DNA of 64,000 bases from JBPEWY01 sp052032225 (GTDB lineage: Bacteria; Bacteroidota; Bacteroidia; Flavobacteriales; Flavobacteriaceae): positions 42,993-106,992 of the forward strand of contig JBPEWY010000066.1 in NCBI GenBank assembly GCA_052032225.1, written 5' to 3'. Position 1 is the first letter of the stretch. Each line of letters starts with the position of its first letter. Shown here piece by piece: positions 46,216-54,881 of this stretch. The notes under the pieces were generated by a model. The model was not told the origin of the DNA, ran no database searches, and saw only the letters and a program-made list of their open reading frames with translations. The position numbers were made by a program, and so were the translations under genes.

Positions 46216-48714
46216 ATGAAAAAAATACAACATTACGTAACAGGGCAGTGGGTAGAAGGAAAAGACGAAGGAGTGCCGGTTTTTGATGCTGTTACAGGAG
46301 AACACATTGCTAATGCTGCAGTAGAAGGATTAAATATTCCTGAAATTTTAGAATATGGTAGAACCAAAGGTGGAGAGGTTTTACGAAAAATGACTTTTCA
46401 GGAGCGAGGTATGATGCTTAAAAAATTAGCATTATACTTAACCAAAAAAAAGGAAGCCTTCTACGAAATAAGCTACCGTACCGGAGCAACCAGAGTAGAT
46501 AGCTGGATTGATATTGAGGGTGGTTTTGGTAATTTGTTTGCCAATGCATCGTTACGAAAACTTTTTCCAAATCAACCGTTTCATGTAGAGGGAGACCCTA
46601 TAGATTTGTCTCGAGGCGGACGCTTTATGGCGCATCATATAATGGTACCTAAACAAGGAGTAGCAGTACATATAAATGCCTTTAACTTTCCGGTGTGGGG
46701 TATGTTAGAAAAATGTGCCGTAAACTGGATGGCAGGTGTGCCGGCTGTAGTACTACCTGCACCACAATCTTCTTACTTAGCCGAAGCTGTTGCCCGAGAA
46801 ATTATAAATTCGGGCATCTTACCCGAAGGTGCATTACAAATTATTAATGGTACAGTAACTACTATTTTAGATACGGTACAATCTCAAGATGTAGTTACTT
46901 TTACAGGTTCTGCAGCAACGGGGCAAAAATTAAAAACACATCCGCAACTCATTAAAGAATCTGTTCCGTTTAATATGGAAGCAGACTCCCTTAATGCTTC
47001 TATTTTAGGAGAAGATGCAGTGCCGGGAACTCCTGAGTTCGATTTGTTTATTAAAGAGGTTAGAAAAGAGATGACCGTTAAATGTGGTCAAAAATGTACA
47101 GCAATAAGAAGAATTATTGTTCCCGAGAAATTAGTTGAAGATGTACAAATAGCGCTTGGTAAAGCTTTAGATAAAGTTACCATTGGAGATCCCAGATTAA
47201 AAGAGGTTAGAATGGGGTCATTAATAAGCAAAGAGCAATTACAAGAAGTAAAAAATAGTGTTCAAGAAATAGCTAAAAAGGCTCAAATAGTTTATGGTAG
47301 CTTAGATACGGTAGAAACTATTGGGGCAGATGCTTCTAAAGGAGCTTTCATTAGCCCAATTCTACTTAGAGAAGACAATCCGTTTAATAACCCTGCTGTA
47401 CACGAGCAAGAAGCATTTGGTCCGGTAAGCACTATTATGCCTTACAAAACATTAGATGAAGCTATTAAACTGTCTCAAATGGGTAAAGGTTCATTAGTTT
47501 CATCTATTGTAACCTACAATGATGATATTGCCAGAGAATATGTAGTAAATGCTGCAAGTCATCACGGTAGAATTTTAGTATTAAACCGCGAGAACGCTAA
47601 AGAAAGTACCGGGCATGGTTCGCCGCTACCAACATTGGTACACGGAGGTCCGGGAAGAGCTGGTGGAGGTGAAGAAATGGGTGGTATGAGAGGTGTTAAG
47701 CACTATTTACAGCGTACCGCAATTCAAGGTACACCAACCACATTAACAGAAATTACCGGAATTTATCAACCCAGAGCAAAATATAAAGATGCGCCTCAAC
47801 ATCCGTTCAAATATCACTGGGAAGATATAGAGCCGGGGATGTCTTTAAAAACTCATAAAAGAACGGTTACAGATACAGACATTATAAATTTTGCCAATGT
47901 AACTTGGGATCATTTTTATGCCCACACAGATATTACTTCATTAGAAGGAAGCATTTTCGAAAAGCGTACTGCTCACGGTTACTTTATAATATCTGCAGCA
48001 GCAGGCTTGTTTGTTTATCCAAATAAAGGTCCGGTAGCTGCAAATTATGGTTTAGAAGAATGCCGTTTTTTACGACCAATTTATCACAATGATACTATTT
48101 ATGTTAGGTTAACCTGTAAGCAAAAAATAGACAGAGATGCTCGTGGTAAAGAGCTGCCAAGTGGCATAGTAAAATGGTATGTAGAAGTTTTTGATGCAGA
48201 TGATGAGCTGGTTGCAATTGCTACCATTTTAACAATGGTGCAAAAAAAGCAAACTACTTTTGTTGAGATGACTACCCAAAAAATTAAAGAGTGTTTGGCA
48301 AAACTAACGCCAGAAACTAAACCCAAGTGGGGTAGTTTAACTGCTCAGCAAATGGTAGAACATTTAGAATATACGTACCGAATTGCTTCAGGAGAAATTC
48401 AAGATTTTGAAATTGCTACCCCTGATAAAATTTTAGAGAAAGTACAAGCCACTTTATATAATTACGAAAAAATGCCTCGAGAGTATAATTTCCCATTGGC
48501 AGAACAAAGCAAAATCACCTCACATAAACACCCGGATTTACAAACTGCTATAGAGAAAATGCTGGAGGCCAGAGAAAATTATGTAGCGTTTTTTAAAGAA
48601 AACCCTGAGGCTATAACTAAAAATGTGGTTTTTGGAGAGCTAAATAAGTTTGAGTGGTATTTACTGGAACGCAAACATTTAAATCATCATTTTGAACAAT
48701 TTGGAATACTATAA
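46216..48714 (+). CDS. paaZ: PaaZ: oxepin-CoA hydrolase / semialdehyde dehydrogenase with extra C-terminal DinB-like domain
   Basis: Bifunctional ring-opening enzyme. The N-terminal aldehyde dehydrogenase (residues about 1-515) has Glu255 in NMEAD and the nucleophile Cys294 in KCGQKCTAIRR, in register with E. coli PaaZ E256 and C295. The MaoC-type hydratase (about 525-675) has DHFYAH (DxxxxH). E. coli PaaZ ends at about 681 residues; this one has 832. The extra residues 676-832 look like a DinB/DUF1569 four-helix domain, with WGSLTAQQMVEHLEY (His716) and HLNHHFEQF (His821, His824, His825). No frameshift is visible at the junction. Confidence 0.92.
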   Translation: MKKIQHYVTGQWVEGKDEGVPVFDAVTGEHIANAAVEGLNIPEILEYGRTKGGEVLRKMTFQERGMMLKKLALYLTKKKEAFYEISYRTGATRVDSWIDIEGGFGNLFANASLRKLFPNQPFHVEGDPIDLSRGGRFMAHHIMVPKQGVAVHINAFNFPVWGMLEKCAVNWMAGVPAVVLPAPQSSYLAEAVAREIINSGILPEGALQIINGTVTTILDTVQSQDVVTFTGSAATGQKLKTHPQLIKESVPFNMEADSLNASILGEDAVPGTPEFDLFIKEVRKEMTVKCGQKCTAIRRIIVPEKLVEDVQIALGKALDKVTIGDPRLKEVRMGSLISKEQLQEVKNSVQEIAKKAQIVYGSLDTVETIGADASKGAFISPILLREDNPFNNPAVHEQEAFGPVSTIMPYKTLDEAIKLSQMGKGSLVSSIVTYNDDIAREYVVNAASHHGRILVLNRENAKESTGHGSPLPTLVHGGPGRAGGGEEMGGMRGVKHYLQRTAIQGTPTTLTEITGIYQPRAKYKDAPQHPFKYHWEDIEPGMSLKTHKRTVTDTDIINFANVTWDHFYAHTDITSLEGSIFEKRTAHGYFIISAAAGLFVYPNKGPVAANYGLEECRFLRPIYHNDTIYVRLTCKQKIDRDARGKELPSGIVKWYVEVFDADDELVAIATILTMVQKKQTTFVEMTTQKIKECLAKLTPETKPKWGSLTAQQMVEHLEYTYRIASGEIQDFEIATPDKILEKVQATLYNYEKMPREYNFPLAEQSKITSHKHPDLQTAIEKMLEARENYVAFFKENPEAITKNVVFGELNKFEWYLLERKHLNHHFEQFGIL

Positions 48715-48717
48715 GTT

Positions 48718-49470
48718 ATGACACAACCATACGTAAAACAACATATTGAAAACGGAGTAGGGTATATAGAATTTTTTCATCCGGCACATAACTCTTTGCC
48801 GGGAGACATTTTGGCAAAGCTGGCACAAACCATAACAGAAGCCGGTCAGAATGACCAAATAAAAGTAATAGTGTTAAAAAGTGGGGGAGATCGTACTTTT
48901 TGTGCCGGGGCAAGCTTTAAAGAGCTTATAAATATTGATGATGCAGAAAGCGGAAAAGTGTTTTTCTCTGGCTTTGCTAACGTAATAAATGCCATGAGAA
49001 AGTGTCCAAAGTTTATAATAGGTAGAGTACAAGGGAAAACTGTTGGTGGCGGTGTTGGTTTGGCATCGGCTACAGACTATTGTATGGCCACACAATATGC
49101 AGCAATTAAATTAAGTGAGCTTAATGTAGGTATAGGTCCGTTTGTTGTTGGTCCGGCAGTAGCTAGAAAAATGGGATTAAGTGCTATGTCTCAAATAGCA
49201 ATAGATGCCAATACTTTTTATCCGGCTCAGTGGGCTTTACAAAAAGGACTTTACACGCATGTTTTTGAAACTACAGAAGCGTTAGACAAAGCCGTTAAAG
49301 AATTTGCAGAGAATTTGTGCAACTACAATCCAGAAGCCATGGCAGAGATGAAAGCTATGTTCTGGGAAGGAACAGAACATTGGGACACATTATTGGCAGA
49401 GCGCGCTAAAATTAGTGGAAGATTAGTATTGAGCGATTTTACAAAAGAGACATTAAAACGCTTTAAGTAA
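48718..49470 (+). CDS. enoyl-CoA hydratase/isomerase family protein (PaaF-like)
   Basis: A 250-residue crotonase, in position to be the 2,3-dehydroadipyl-CoA hydratase PaaF. It has RTFCAGASFKEL and GKTVGGGVGLASATD. The usual first catalytic Glu (GGGxE) is Gly114, while the second is kept as Glu134 in LSELNVGIGP. A single-Glu crotonase may be a hydratase with altered mechanism, an isomerase, or inactive. I therefore leave the symbol blank. It starts three bases after paaZ. Confidence 0.8.
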   Translation: MTQPYVKQHIENGVGYIEFFHPAHNSLPGDILAKLAQTITEAGQNDQIKVIVLKSGGDRTFCAGASFKELINIDDAESGKVFFSGFANVINAMRKCPKFIIGRVQGKTVGGGVGLASATDYCMATQYAAIKLSELNVGIGPFVVGPAVARKMGLSAMSQIAIDANTFYPAQWALQKGLYTHVFETTEALDKAVKEFAENLCNYNPEAMAEMKAMFWEGTEHWDTLLAERAKISGRLVLSDFTKETLKRFK

Positions 49471-49475
49471 TAAAA

Positions 49476-50075
49476 ATGATTTACAGTTTTAAAGGTTACA
49501 TACCCGTTGTACACGAAAGCAGTTTTGTTCACCCGCTGGCTGCAGTAACCGGTAATGTTATTATCGGGAAAAACTGTTATGTAGGACCCGGAGCTGCAAT
49601 TAGAGGAGATTGGGGGCAAATAATTTTAGAAGACGGTGTTAATGTACAAGAAAACTGTACCGTACATATGTTTCCGGGTAAAAGTATTACCCTAAAAAAA
49701 AGCGCTCATGTGGGGCACGGTGCCGTTATACACGGTGCCAATTTGGGTGAAAACTGCCTTATAGGTATGAATAGTGTTATTATGGACGATGCAGAAATTG
49801 GAGATGAATGTATTGTTGGCGCTATGACTTTTATTAAGGCAGAAACTAAAATACCAAGAAGGAGTTTAGTTGTTGGTAATCCGGCTAAAATTGTAAAAGA
49901 AGTAACCGATGAGATGATAGCCTGGAAAACAAAAGGAACAGAGCTTTACCAACAACTTCCGGCAGATTGTTTTGAGAGTTTGCAAGAAGTAGAGCCTTTG
50001 CGAAAAGTACCGAAAAATCAAAAAGTACAAGACGCATTTTACGATACATTGCGAGATTTTTTAAAAAACAAATAA
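49476..50075 (+). CDS. paaY: PaaY-like gamma-carbonic-anhydrase-fold thioesterase
   Basis: A 199-residue left-handed beta-helix protein with hexapeptide repeats (NVIIGKNCYVGPGAAIRGDWGQIILEDGVNVQENCTVH) and zinc-site histidines in HVGHGAVIHGA. PaaY proteins remove stalled CoA esters of the pathway. Length and position at the operon end fit. It starts five bases after the hydratase. Confidence 0.9.
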   Translation: MIYSFKGYIPVVHESSFVHPLAAVTGNVIIGKNCYVGPGAAIRGDWGQIILEDGVNVQENCTVHMFPGKSITLKKSAHVGHGAVIHGANLGENCLIGMNSVIMDDAEIGDECIVGAMTFIKAETKIPRRSLVVGNPAKIVKEVTDEMIAWKTKGTELYQQLPADCFESLQEVEPLRKVPKNQKVQDAFYDTLRDFLKNK

Positions 50076-50114
50076 CCTTTTTAGGTTAAATTTTAGAGAG
50101 AATTACAAGTTTTA

Positions 50115-50132
50115 AACTAACAAACATTAGTT
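50115..50132 (+). promoter_or_regulatory. imperfect copy of the paa operator upstream of the E2 gene
   Basis: AACTAACAAACATTAGTT keeps the left half of the paa palindrome exactly (AACTAACAA) and the outer six bases of the right half (TTAGTT); three inner bases differ. It lies six bases before the E2 ATG and after a weak -7 candidate, TAAATTTT, at 50087-50094. Confidence 0.6.
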
Positions 50133-50138
50133 AATAAG

Positions 50139-51452
50139 ATGGCGGAGTTTGAGTTAAAAATGCCCAAAATGGGAGAGAGTATTACCGAAGGAACCATAAT
50201 TAATTGGTTGGTAGAGGAAGGTGATACTTTTAATGAGGGCGATATTTTATTAGAAGTTGCTACAGATAAAGTAGATAACGAGGTGCCTGCTCCGGCAGCC
50301 GGCACACTTGTAAAAAAATTATGTAATCCTAAAGACGTTGTTCCGGTTGGTAATGTCATTGCTATTTTAGAAGTTTCCAATAAGCCAAAGCAATCAGAAG
50401 AATCTTCTTCAAAAGAAACTCAAAATAAATCAGAAACTAAACCTCAAAACAAAGTTGCTAAACCCAAAAAGCCTAAGTTTCAACAGCCTGTTCAACAAAC
50501 AGCTACAACTTCGGTTGGTATTCAAAACAACACCTTTTTTTCGCCATTAATAGTAAGTATAGCAAAAGCACATCATATAAGTTTTGAAGAATTAGCCAGA
50601 ATTCCGGCTACCGGAAAGGATGGCAGATTACGAAAAAGCGATTTGCATGCTTACATAGAGCAAGGCAGACCATACAAATTTAGTCAACCGGTAGTACAAG
50701 ATCCTACAGCATACAGAATACCACAATTAAATTTAGATAAAGGTACCGGCCGTATAGTAGAGATGGACAGAATGCGCCAAATGATTGCCGATCATATGGT
50801 ATACTCTAAACATACCTCACCGCATGTAACAGCATATGTAGAGGCAGATTTAACAGAGATGGTAAACTGGCGTAATGCCAATAAAGATGCCTTTTACAAA
50901 AAGTATGGAGAAAAGTTAACCTTTACACCGCTTTTTGTAGAGGCTGTTACAAAGGCAATTAAAGATTTCCCAATGATTAATGCTTCTGTAGATGGCACAA
51001 AAATTATTGTAAAAGATACAATTAATATTGGTATGGCAACAGCGTTGCCAAGTGGAAATCTAATAGTTCCTGTTGTAAAAGAAGCCGATAAAAAACAGCT
51101 ACCCGAACTAGCTAAAAATGTGAATGAGCTGGCAACAAAAGCAAGAGAAAATAAACTCTCAGGAGACGAAATTAAAGGAAGCACCTTTACTATATCAAAC
51201 GTAGGTACGTTTGGTAGTTTAATGGGAACACCAATAATAAATCAGCCGGAAGTTGCTATTCTGGCCTTAGGAATTATTAAAAAAAGAGCTGAAGTTATAG
51301 AGACCCCTAAAGGCGATGAAATTGCCATTAGAAACATGATGTACCTCTCCCTTTCTTTTGATCACCGTGTGGTTGATGGTTATTTGGGAGGTTCATTTTT
51401 ACGTCGTGTAGCCGATTATTTAGAACAGTTTGATACTAGTAGAACCTTTTAA
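50139..51452 (+). CDS. 2-oxoacid dehydrogenase E2 component (dihydrolipoamide acyltransferase, branched-chain type)
   Basis: A 437-residue E2. The N-terminal lipoyl domain has EVATDKVDNEV with the lipoylated Lys. The peripheral subunit-binding domain is near residues 135-172 (FFSPLIVSIAKAHHISFEELARIPATGKDGRLRKSDL). The C-terminal catalytic domain ends with SFDHRVVDG, with the active His. It transfers acyl groups from E1 to CoA. It is followed by ilvE and a fused E1, and the upstream operator links it to the paa genes. Confidence 0.92.
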   Translation: MAEFELKMPKMGESITEGTIINWLVEEGDTFNEGDILLEVATDKVDNEVPAPAAGTLVKKLCNPKDVVPVGNVIAILEVSNKPKQSEESSSKETQNKSETKPQNKVAKPKKPKFQQPVQQTATTSVGIQNNTFFSPLIVSIAKAHHISFEELARIPATGKDGRLRKSDLHAYIEQGRPYKFSQPVVQDPTAYRIPQLNLDKGTGRIVEMDRMRQMIADHMVYSKHTSPHVTAYVEADLTEMVNWRNANKDAFYKKYGEKLTFTPLFVEAVTKAIKDFPMINASVDGTKIIVKDTINIGMATALPSGNLIVPVVKEADKKQLPELAKNVNELATKARENKLSGDEIKGSTFTISNVGTFGSLMGTPIINQPEVAILALGIIKKRAEVIETPKGDEIAIRNMMYLSLSFDHRVVDGYLGGSFLRRVADYLEQFDTSRTF

Positions 51453-51465
51453 AAACGTAAAAGTC

Positions 51466-52545
51466 ATGTCGTACAACATCACTATCCATAAAACAACAGC
51501 ATCTAAAATTAATGAGTTAGATTTTAATAACATTCCACTTGGTATGAAGTTTACAGACCACATGTTTGTTTGTGACTACCAAGACGGAAATTGGCAAAAC
51601 CCCAGAATAGTGCCAATGGATGATATTAAACTGCATCCTGCAGCCATGGCACTACACTATGGGCAAGCTATTTTTGAAGGAATGAAAGCTACCTTAAGTC
51701 ACGATGGCAAGCCTTTACTGTTTAGACCCGAACAAAACGCAAAACGACTAAACTTTAGTGCTAAACGTATGGGAATGCCAACCATTCCTGAAGAGTTGTT
51801 TTTAGAAGGATTGTATAAACTAATTGGGTTAGATGCTAATTGGATACCACCACAAGAAGGAAGTGCACTTTACATAAGACCTTATATGTTTGCCGACGAA
51901 GGCTTTATAGGTATGAGAGCAGCAACATCATATAAATTTATGATTATTTGCTCTCCGGCCGGACCGCTTTACAACAAGCCAATAAAACTTTATGCAGAAA
52001 CAGAATATATAAGAGCAGCCGATGGTGGTACTGGTGCAGCAAAGGCAGCAGGTAACTATGCAGCTGCAATTTTGCCTACAGAAAAAGCTAAGGCTAAAGG
52101 GTTTGACCAAGTATTGTGGTTAGACGCTAAAGAACACAAGTACATTCAAGAGGTAGGCACAATGAATATTTTCTTTAAAATAGATGGAAAGTTCATTACA
52201 CCTAGTCTAAACGGTTCTATTTTGGCGGGAATAACAAGAGATAGCGTTATTACACTCTTAAAAGACAAAGGGTATGAGGTAGAAGAGCGACCAATTACCA
52301 TACACGAAATAATAGAAAGTGCCAAGCAAGGAAAGTTAGAAGAAGCATTTGGTACAGGTACAGCCGTATTTATTACGATGATATCTGAGATTGGTTATAA
52401 AGATGAGGTTATAAAAATATCAGACGAAAATCCTGTTGCAACTTGGGTTACAAATACCATGAACGCAATACGTTCTGGCTCAGCACCAGATAAGTTTAAT
52501 TGGATGAAAACAGTAGATACCAATGTGGGCGTTTCCTCTAACTAG
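51466..52545 (+). CDS. ilvE: branched-chain (or aromatic) amino acid aminotransferase
   Basis: A 359-residue fold-IV PLP aminotransferase of the eukaryote-like BCAT group. The PLP Lys is in GGTGAAKAAGNYAA, and the family motifs include HYGQAIFEGMKA, YIRPYMFADEGFIGMRA and EVGTMNIFF. I chose the ATG at 51466 (MSYNITIHK); a longer frame from 51430 lies within the E2 gene. Specificity may include phenylalanine as well as Leu, Ile and Val. Its stop codon lies in a perfect 18-bp palindrome. Confidence 0.9.
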   Translation: MSYNITIHKTTASKINELDFNNIPLGMKFTDHMFVCDYQDGNWQNPRIVPMDDIKLHPAAMALHYGQAIFEGMKATLSHDGKPLLFRPEQNAKRLNFSAKRMGMPTIPEELFLEGLYKLIGLDANWIPPQEGSALYIRPYMFADEGFIGMRAATSYKFMIICSPAGPLYNKPIKLYAETEYIRAADGGTGAAKAAGNYAAAILPTEKAKAKGFDQVLWLDAKEHKYIQEVGTMNIFFKIDGKFITPSLNGSILAGITRDSVITLLKDKGYEVEERPITIHEIIESAKQGKLEEAFGTGTAVFITMISEIGYKDEVIKISDENPVATWVTNTMNAIRSGSAPDKFNWMKTVDTNVGVSSN

Positions 52546-52611
52546 TTAGAGGTCGGGCTTTACACTATATCTCCCAATAGGTTGGGAGGATGTCGTTTCA
52601 ATCCCTAACGC
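52535..52611 (+). repeat. foldback (REP-like) palindromic element between ilvE and the E1 gene
   Basis: Starts with the perfect palindrome CCTCTAACTAGTTAGAGG (52535-52552), then TCGGGCTT, then a perfect 7-bp stem CTCCCAA-TAGG-TTGGGAG (52571-52588), and ends in AATCCCTAACGC. The outer arms GGGCTT and AATCCC are nearly complementary, so the whole folds on itself. It resembles dispersed hairpin repeats known from Bacteroidota genomes, but only one copy is seen in this window. Confidence 0.55.
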
Positions 52612-52627
52612 AAAAACAGATGAAAAC

Positions 52628-54721
52628 ATGAAGGCAGTGAAAGAGAAAGAAAACGTACAAACCAATAGCATGAACAAACAAACACTAATACAAGCATTTA
52701 CAAACCTTTGTACAGCAAAAGCTATGGCAGAGCTGTACGAAGAAAACTTTAAAGTAGTTTCTAAGTATGTTCATGCTACTTCACGTGGGCATGAGGTAAT
52801 ACAAACGGCTTTAGGTATGCAATTGCTACCACAAGATTATGTATTCCCGTACTACAGAGACGATGCCATGCTATTAGCAATAGGTATGCGTCCGTATCAT
52901 TTAATGCTTCAAGTATTAGCCAAAAAAGATGATCCGTTTTCTGGAGGGCGCACTTACTATTCGCATCCCAGTTTAAACGACCCCGATAAGCCTAAAATTC
53001 CGCATCAATCATCTGCAACCGGTATGCAAGCAATACCTGCTACCGGAGTTGCTATGGGAATACAGTACAAAGAAATTCAGGGATTAGACGATAAGAATCT
53101 AGAACAAAAGCCCATTTCGGTTTGCTCTTTAGGTGACGCATCTGTAACCGAAGGAGAAGTAGCCGAAGCGTTCCAGATGGCAGCCTTAAAGCAAATGCCA
53201 ATTTTATATTTAGTACAAGATAACGGGTGGGATATTTCGGCTAACGAAGCAGAAACAAGAGCCCAAAATGCTGCAGAATATGCAAAAGGCTTTCATGGTT
53301 TAGAGGCTGTTTCTATAGATGGTACAGATTTTTTAGAAAGTTATACTACGCTACAAAAAGTAATTAAGACTATAAGAGAAGAGCGAAGACCTTTTTTGGT
53401 TCATGCTAAAGTTCCGTTGTTAAACCATCATACCTCGGGAGTTAGAATGGAGTGGTACAGAGATGATTTAGAAGAGGCCAGAGCAAGAGATCCGTACCCA
53501 AAACTAAAGCAGTTGTTGCTAGATAACGGGATTACTTTAAAAGAGATTGAAGCAATAGAAGAGAAAGTAAAGAAAACGGTATCAGCAGATTATAATGAAG
53601 CCCTTAAAGCCGAAGACCCTAAACCTGAAGATTTATTTACACACGATTTTGCCCCAACTCCTATAACTCAAGAGCAAGGAGAAAGGGAGCCTAAAAATGC
53701 AGATAAAGTGGTTATGGTAGATTGTGCTTTATTTGCTATAGAGGAGCTTATGGCAAAGCACAAAGAGTGCTTACTATATGGGCAAGATGTTGGCGGACGA
53801 TTAGGAGGCGTTTTTAGAGAAGCAGCTACACTGGCGCAGAAATTTGGAGACAGCAGAGTGTTTAATACGCCAATTCAAGAAGCATTTATTGTGGGTTCTA
53901 CCGTTGGTATGAGTGCGGTTGGGTTAAAACCCATTGTAGAGGTTCAGTTTGCAGATTATATTTGGCCGGGCCTAAACCAACTATTTACAGAAGTTAGTAG
54001 AAGCTGCTACCTTTCTAACGGGAAATGGCCTGTTAGCATGATTTTAAGAGTGCCAATAGGGGCTTATGGTAGTGGTGGTCCGTACCATTCATCATCTGTA
54101 GAGAGTGTAGTTACTAATATTAGAGGAATTAAAATAGCTTACCCAAGCAACGGAGCCGATTTAAAGGGATTAATGAAAGCAGCTTATTATGATCCTAACC
54201 CTGTTGTTATTTTTGAGCACAAAGGGTTGTATTGGAGTAAAGTTCCGGGCACTCAAAGAGCTACATCTATAGAGCCTTCAGAAGACTACATATTGCCGTT
54301 TGGTAAAGCCAATGTGGTTCAAGAAATCTGGAAGCAAGAAGAGCAAGAAACGGTTTCTGTAATTACATATGGTATGGGTGTACATTGGGCTTTAAATGCT
54401 ACTCAAGAACTAGGACTACAAGACACCATAGAGGTTGTAGATTTAAGAACATTACACCCAATAGATTATAAAACGGTGTTTGATTCGGTTAAAAAATGTG
54501 GTAAGTGCTTAGTAGTAACCGAAGAACCATCAGAAAATACGTTTGCTCGTGCTCTTGCCGGAAAAATACAAGAAGAATGTTTTACATATTTAGATGCTCC
54601 GGTAATGGTAATTGGTAGTGAAAACTTACCGGCTATACCATTAAATAGTACTTTAGAGCAAACCATGATACCATCAACAGAAAAAGTAAAACAAAAAATA
54701 CAACTTTTATTAGACTACTAA
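52628..54721 (+). CDS. 2-oxoacid dehydrogenase E1 component, fused alpha and beta subunits (branched-chain type)
   Basis: A 697-residue thiamine diphosphate enzyme that decarboxylates a 2-oxoacid and acylates the E2 lipoyl group. Residues about 15-345 are E1-alpha, with GDASVTEGEVAEAFQMAALKQMPILYLVQDNGWDIS (ThDP motif). Residues about 360-697 are E1-beta, with YGQDVGGRLGGVFREAATLAQKFG. The start could also be the ATG at 52670 (MNKQTLIQAF). No E3 gene is nearby, so lipoamide dehydrogenase must be shared. It is followed by a strong terminator. Confidence 0.92.
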   Translation: MKAVKEKENVQTNSMNKQTLIQAFTNLCTAKAMAELYEENFKVVSKYVHATSRGHEVIQTALGMQLLPQDYVFPYYRDDAMLLAIGMRPYHLMLQVLAKKDDPFSGGRTYYSHPSLNDPDKPKIPHQSSATGMQAIPATGVAMGIQYKEIQGLDDKNLEQKPISVCSLGDASVTEGEVAEAFQMAALKQMPILYLVQDNGWDISANEAETRAQNAAEYAKGFHGLEAVSIDGTDFLESYTTLQKVIKTIREERRPFLVHAKVPLLNHHTSGVRMEWYRDDLEEARARDPYPKLKQLLLDNGITLKEIEAIEEKVKKTVSADYNEALKAEDPKPEDLFTHDFAPTPITQEQGEREPKNADKVVMVDCALFAIEELMAKHKECLLYGQDVGGRLGGVFREAATLAQKFGDSRVFNTPIQEAFIVGSTVGMSAVGLKPIVEVQFADYIWPGLNQLFTEVSRSCYLSNGKWPVSMILRVPIGAYGSGGPYHSSSVESVVTNIRGIKIAYPSNGADLKGLMKAAYYDPNPVVIFEHKGLYWSKVPGTQRATSIEPSEDYILPFGKANVVQEIWKQEEQETVSVITYGMGVHWALNATQELGLQDTIEVVDLRTLHPIDYKTVFDSVKKCGKCLVVTEEPSENTFARALAGKIQEECFTYLDAPVMVIGSENLPAIPLNSTLEQTMIPSTEKVKQKIQLLLDY

Positions 54722-54765
54722 CCAATTGTTTACACTGTAAGTTGTAGACATCACTTTTGCTTTTT

Positions 54766-54793
54766 AAAAGGAGCTTTCTAAGCTCCTTTTTTT
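54766..54793 (+). terminator. intrinsic terminator after the E1 gene
   Basis: AAAAGGAGCTT pairs with AAGCTCCTTTT (11 bp, three-base loop) and is followed by a T-run. It ends the E2-ilvE-E1 operon. Confidence 0.9.
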
Positions 54794-54881
54794 ACATTTT
54801 TTAAGATTTTTTAGCAGGTTTTTAACAATGAAAAACGGTTGTTTTTCTTACATTTTATTTGAACCAAAAAAGTTAAAAACT

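Noticed and set aside
46216..48714. Frameshift or lost stop joining paaZ to a separate DinB-like gene
   Set aside because: The frame runs smoothly through the junction, with no leftover stop, start or promoter-like sequence visible; a true fusion is the simpler reading, though a sequencing check is possible.
52535..52552. Palindrome at the ilvE stop considered as a third TetR operator
   Set aside because: It contains CTAAC and GTTAG, but with a 2-base instead of a 4-base spacer, and it is part of a larger foldback element, so it is better explained as part of the repeat.
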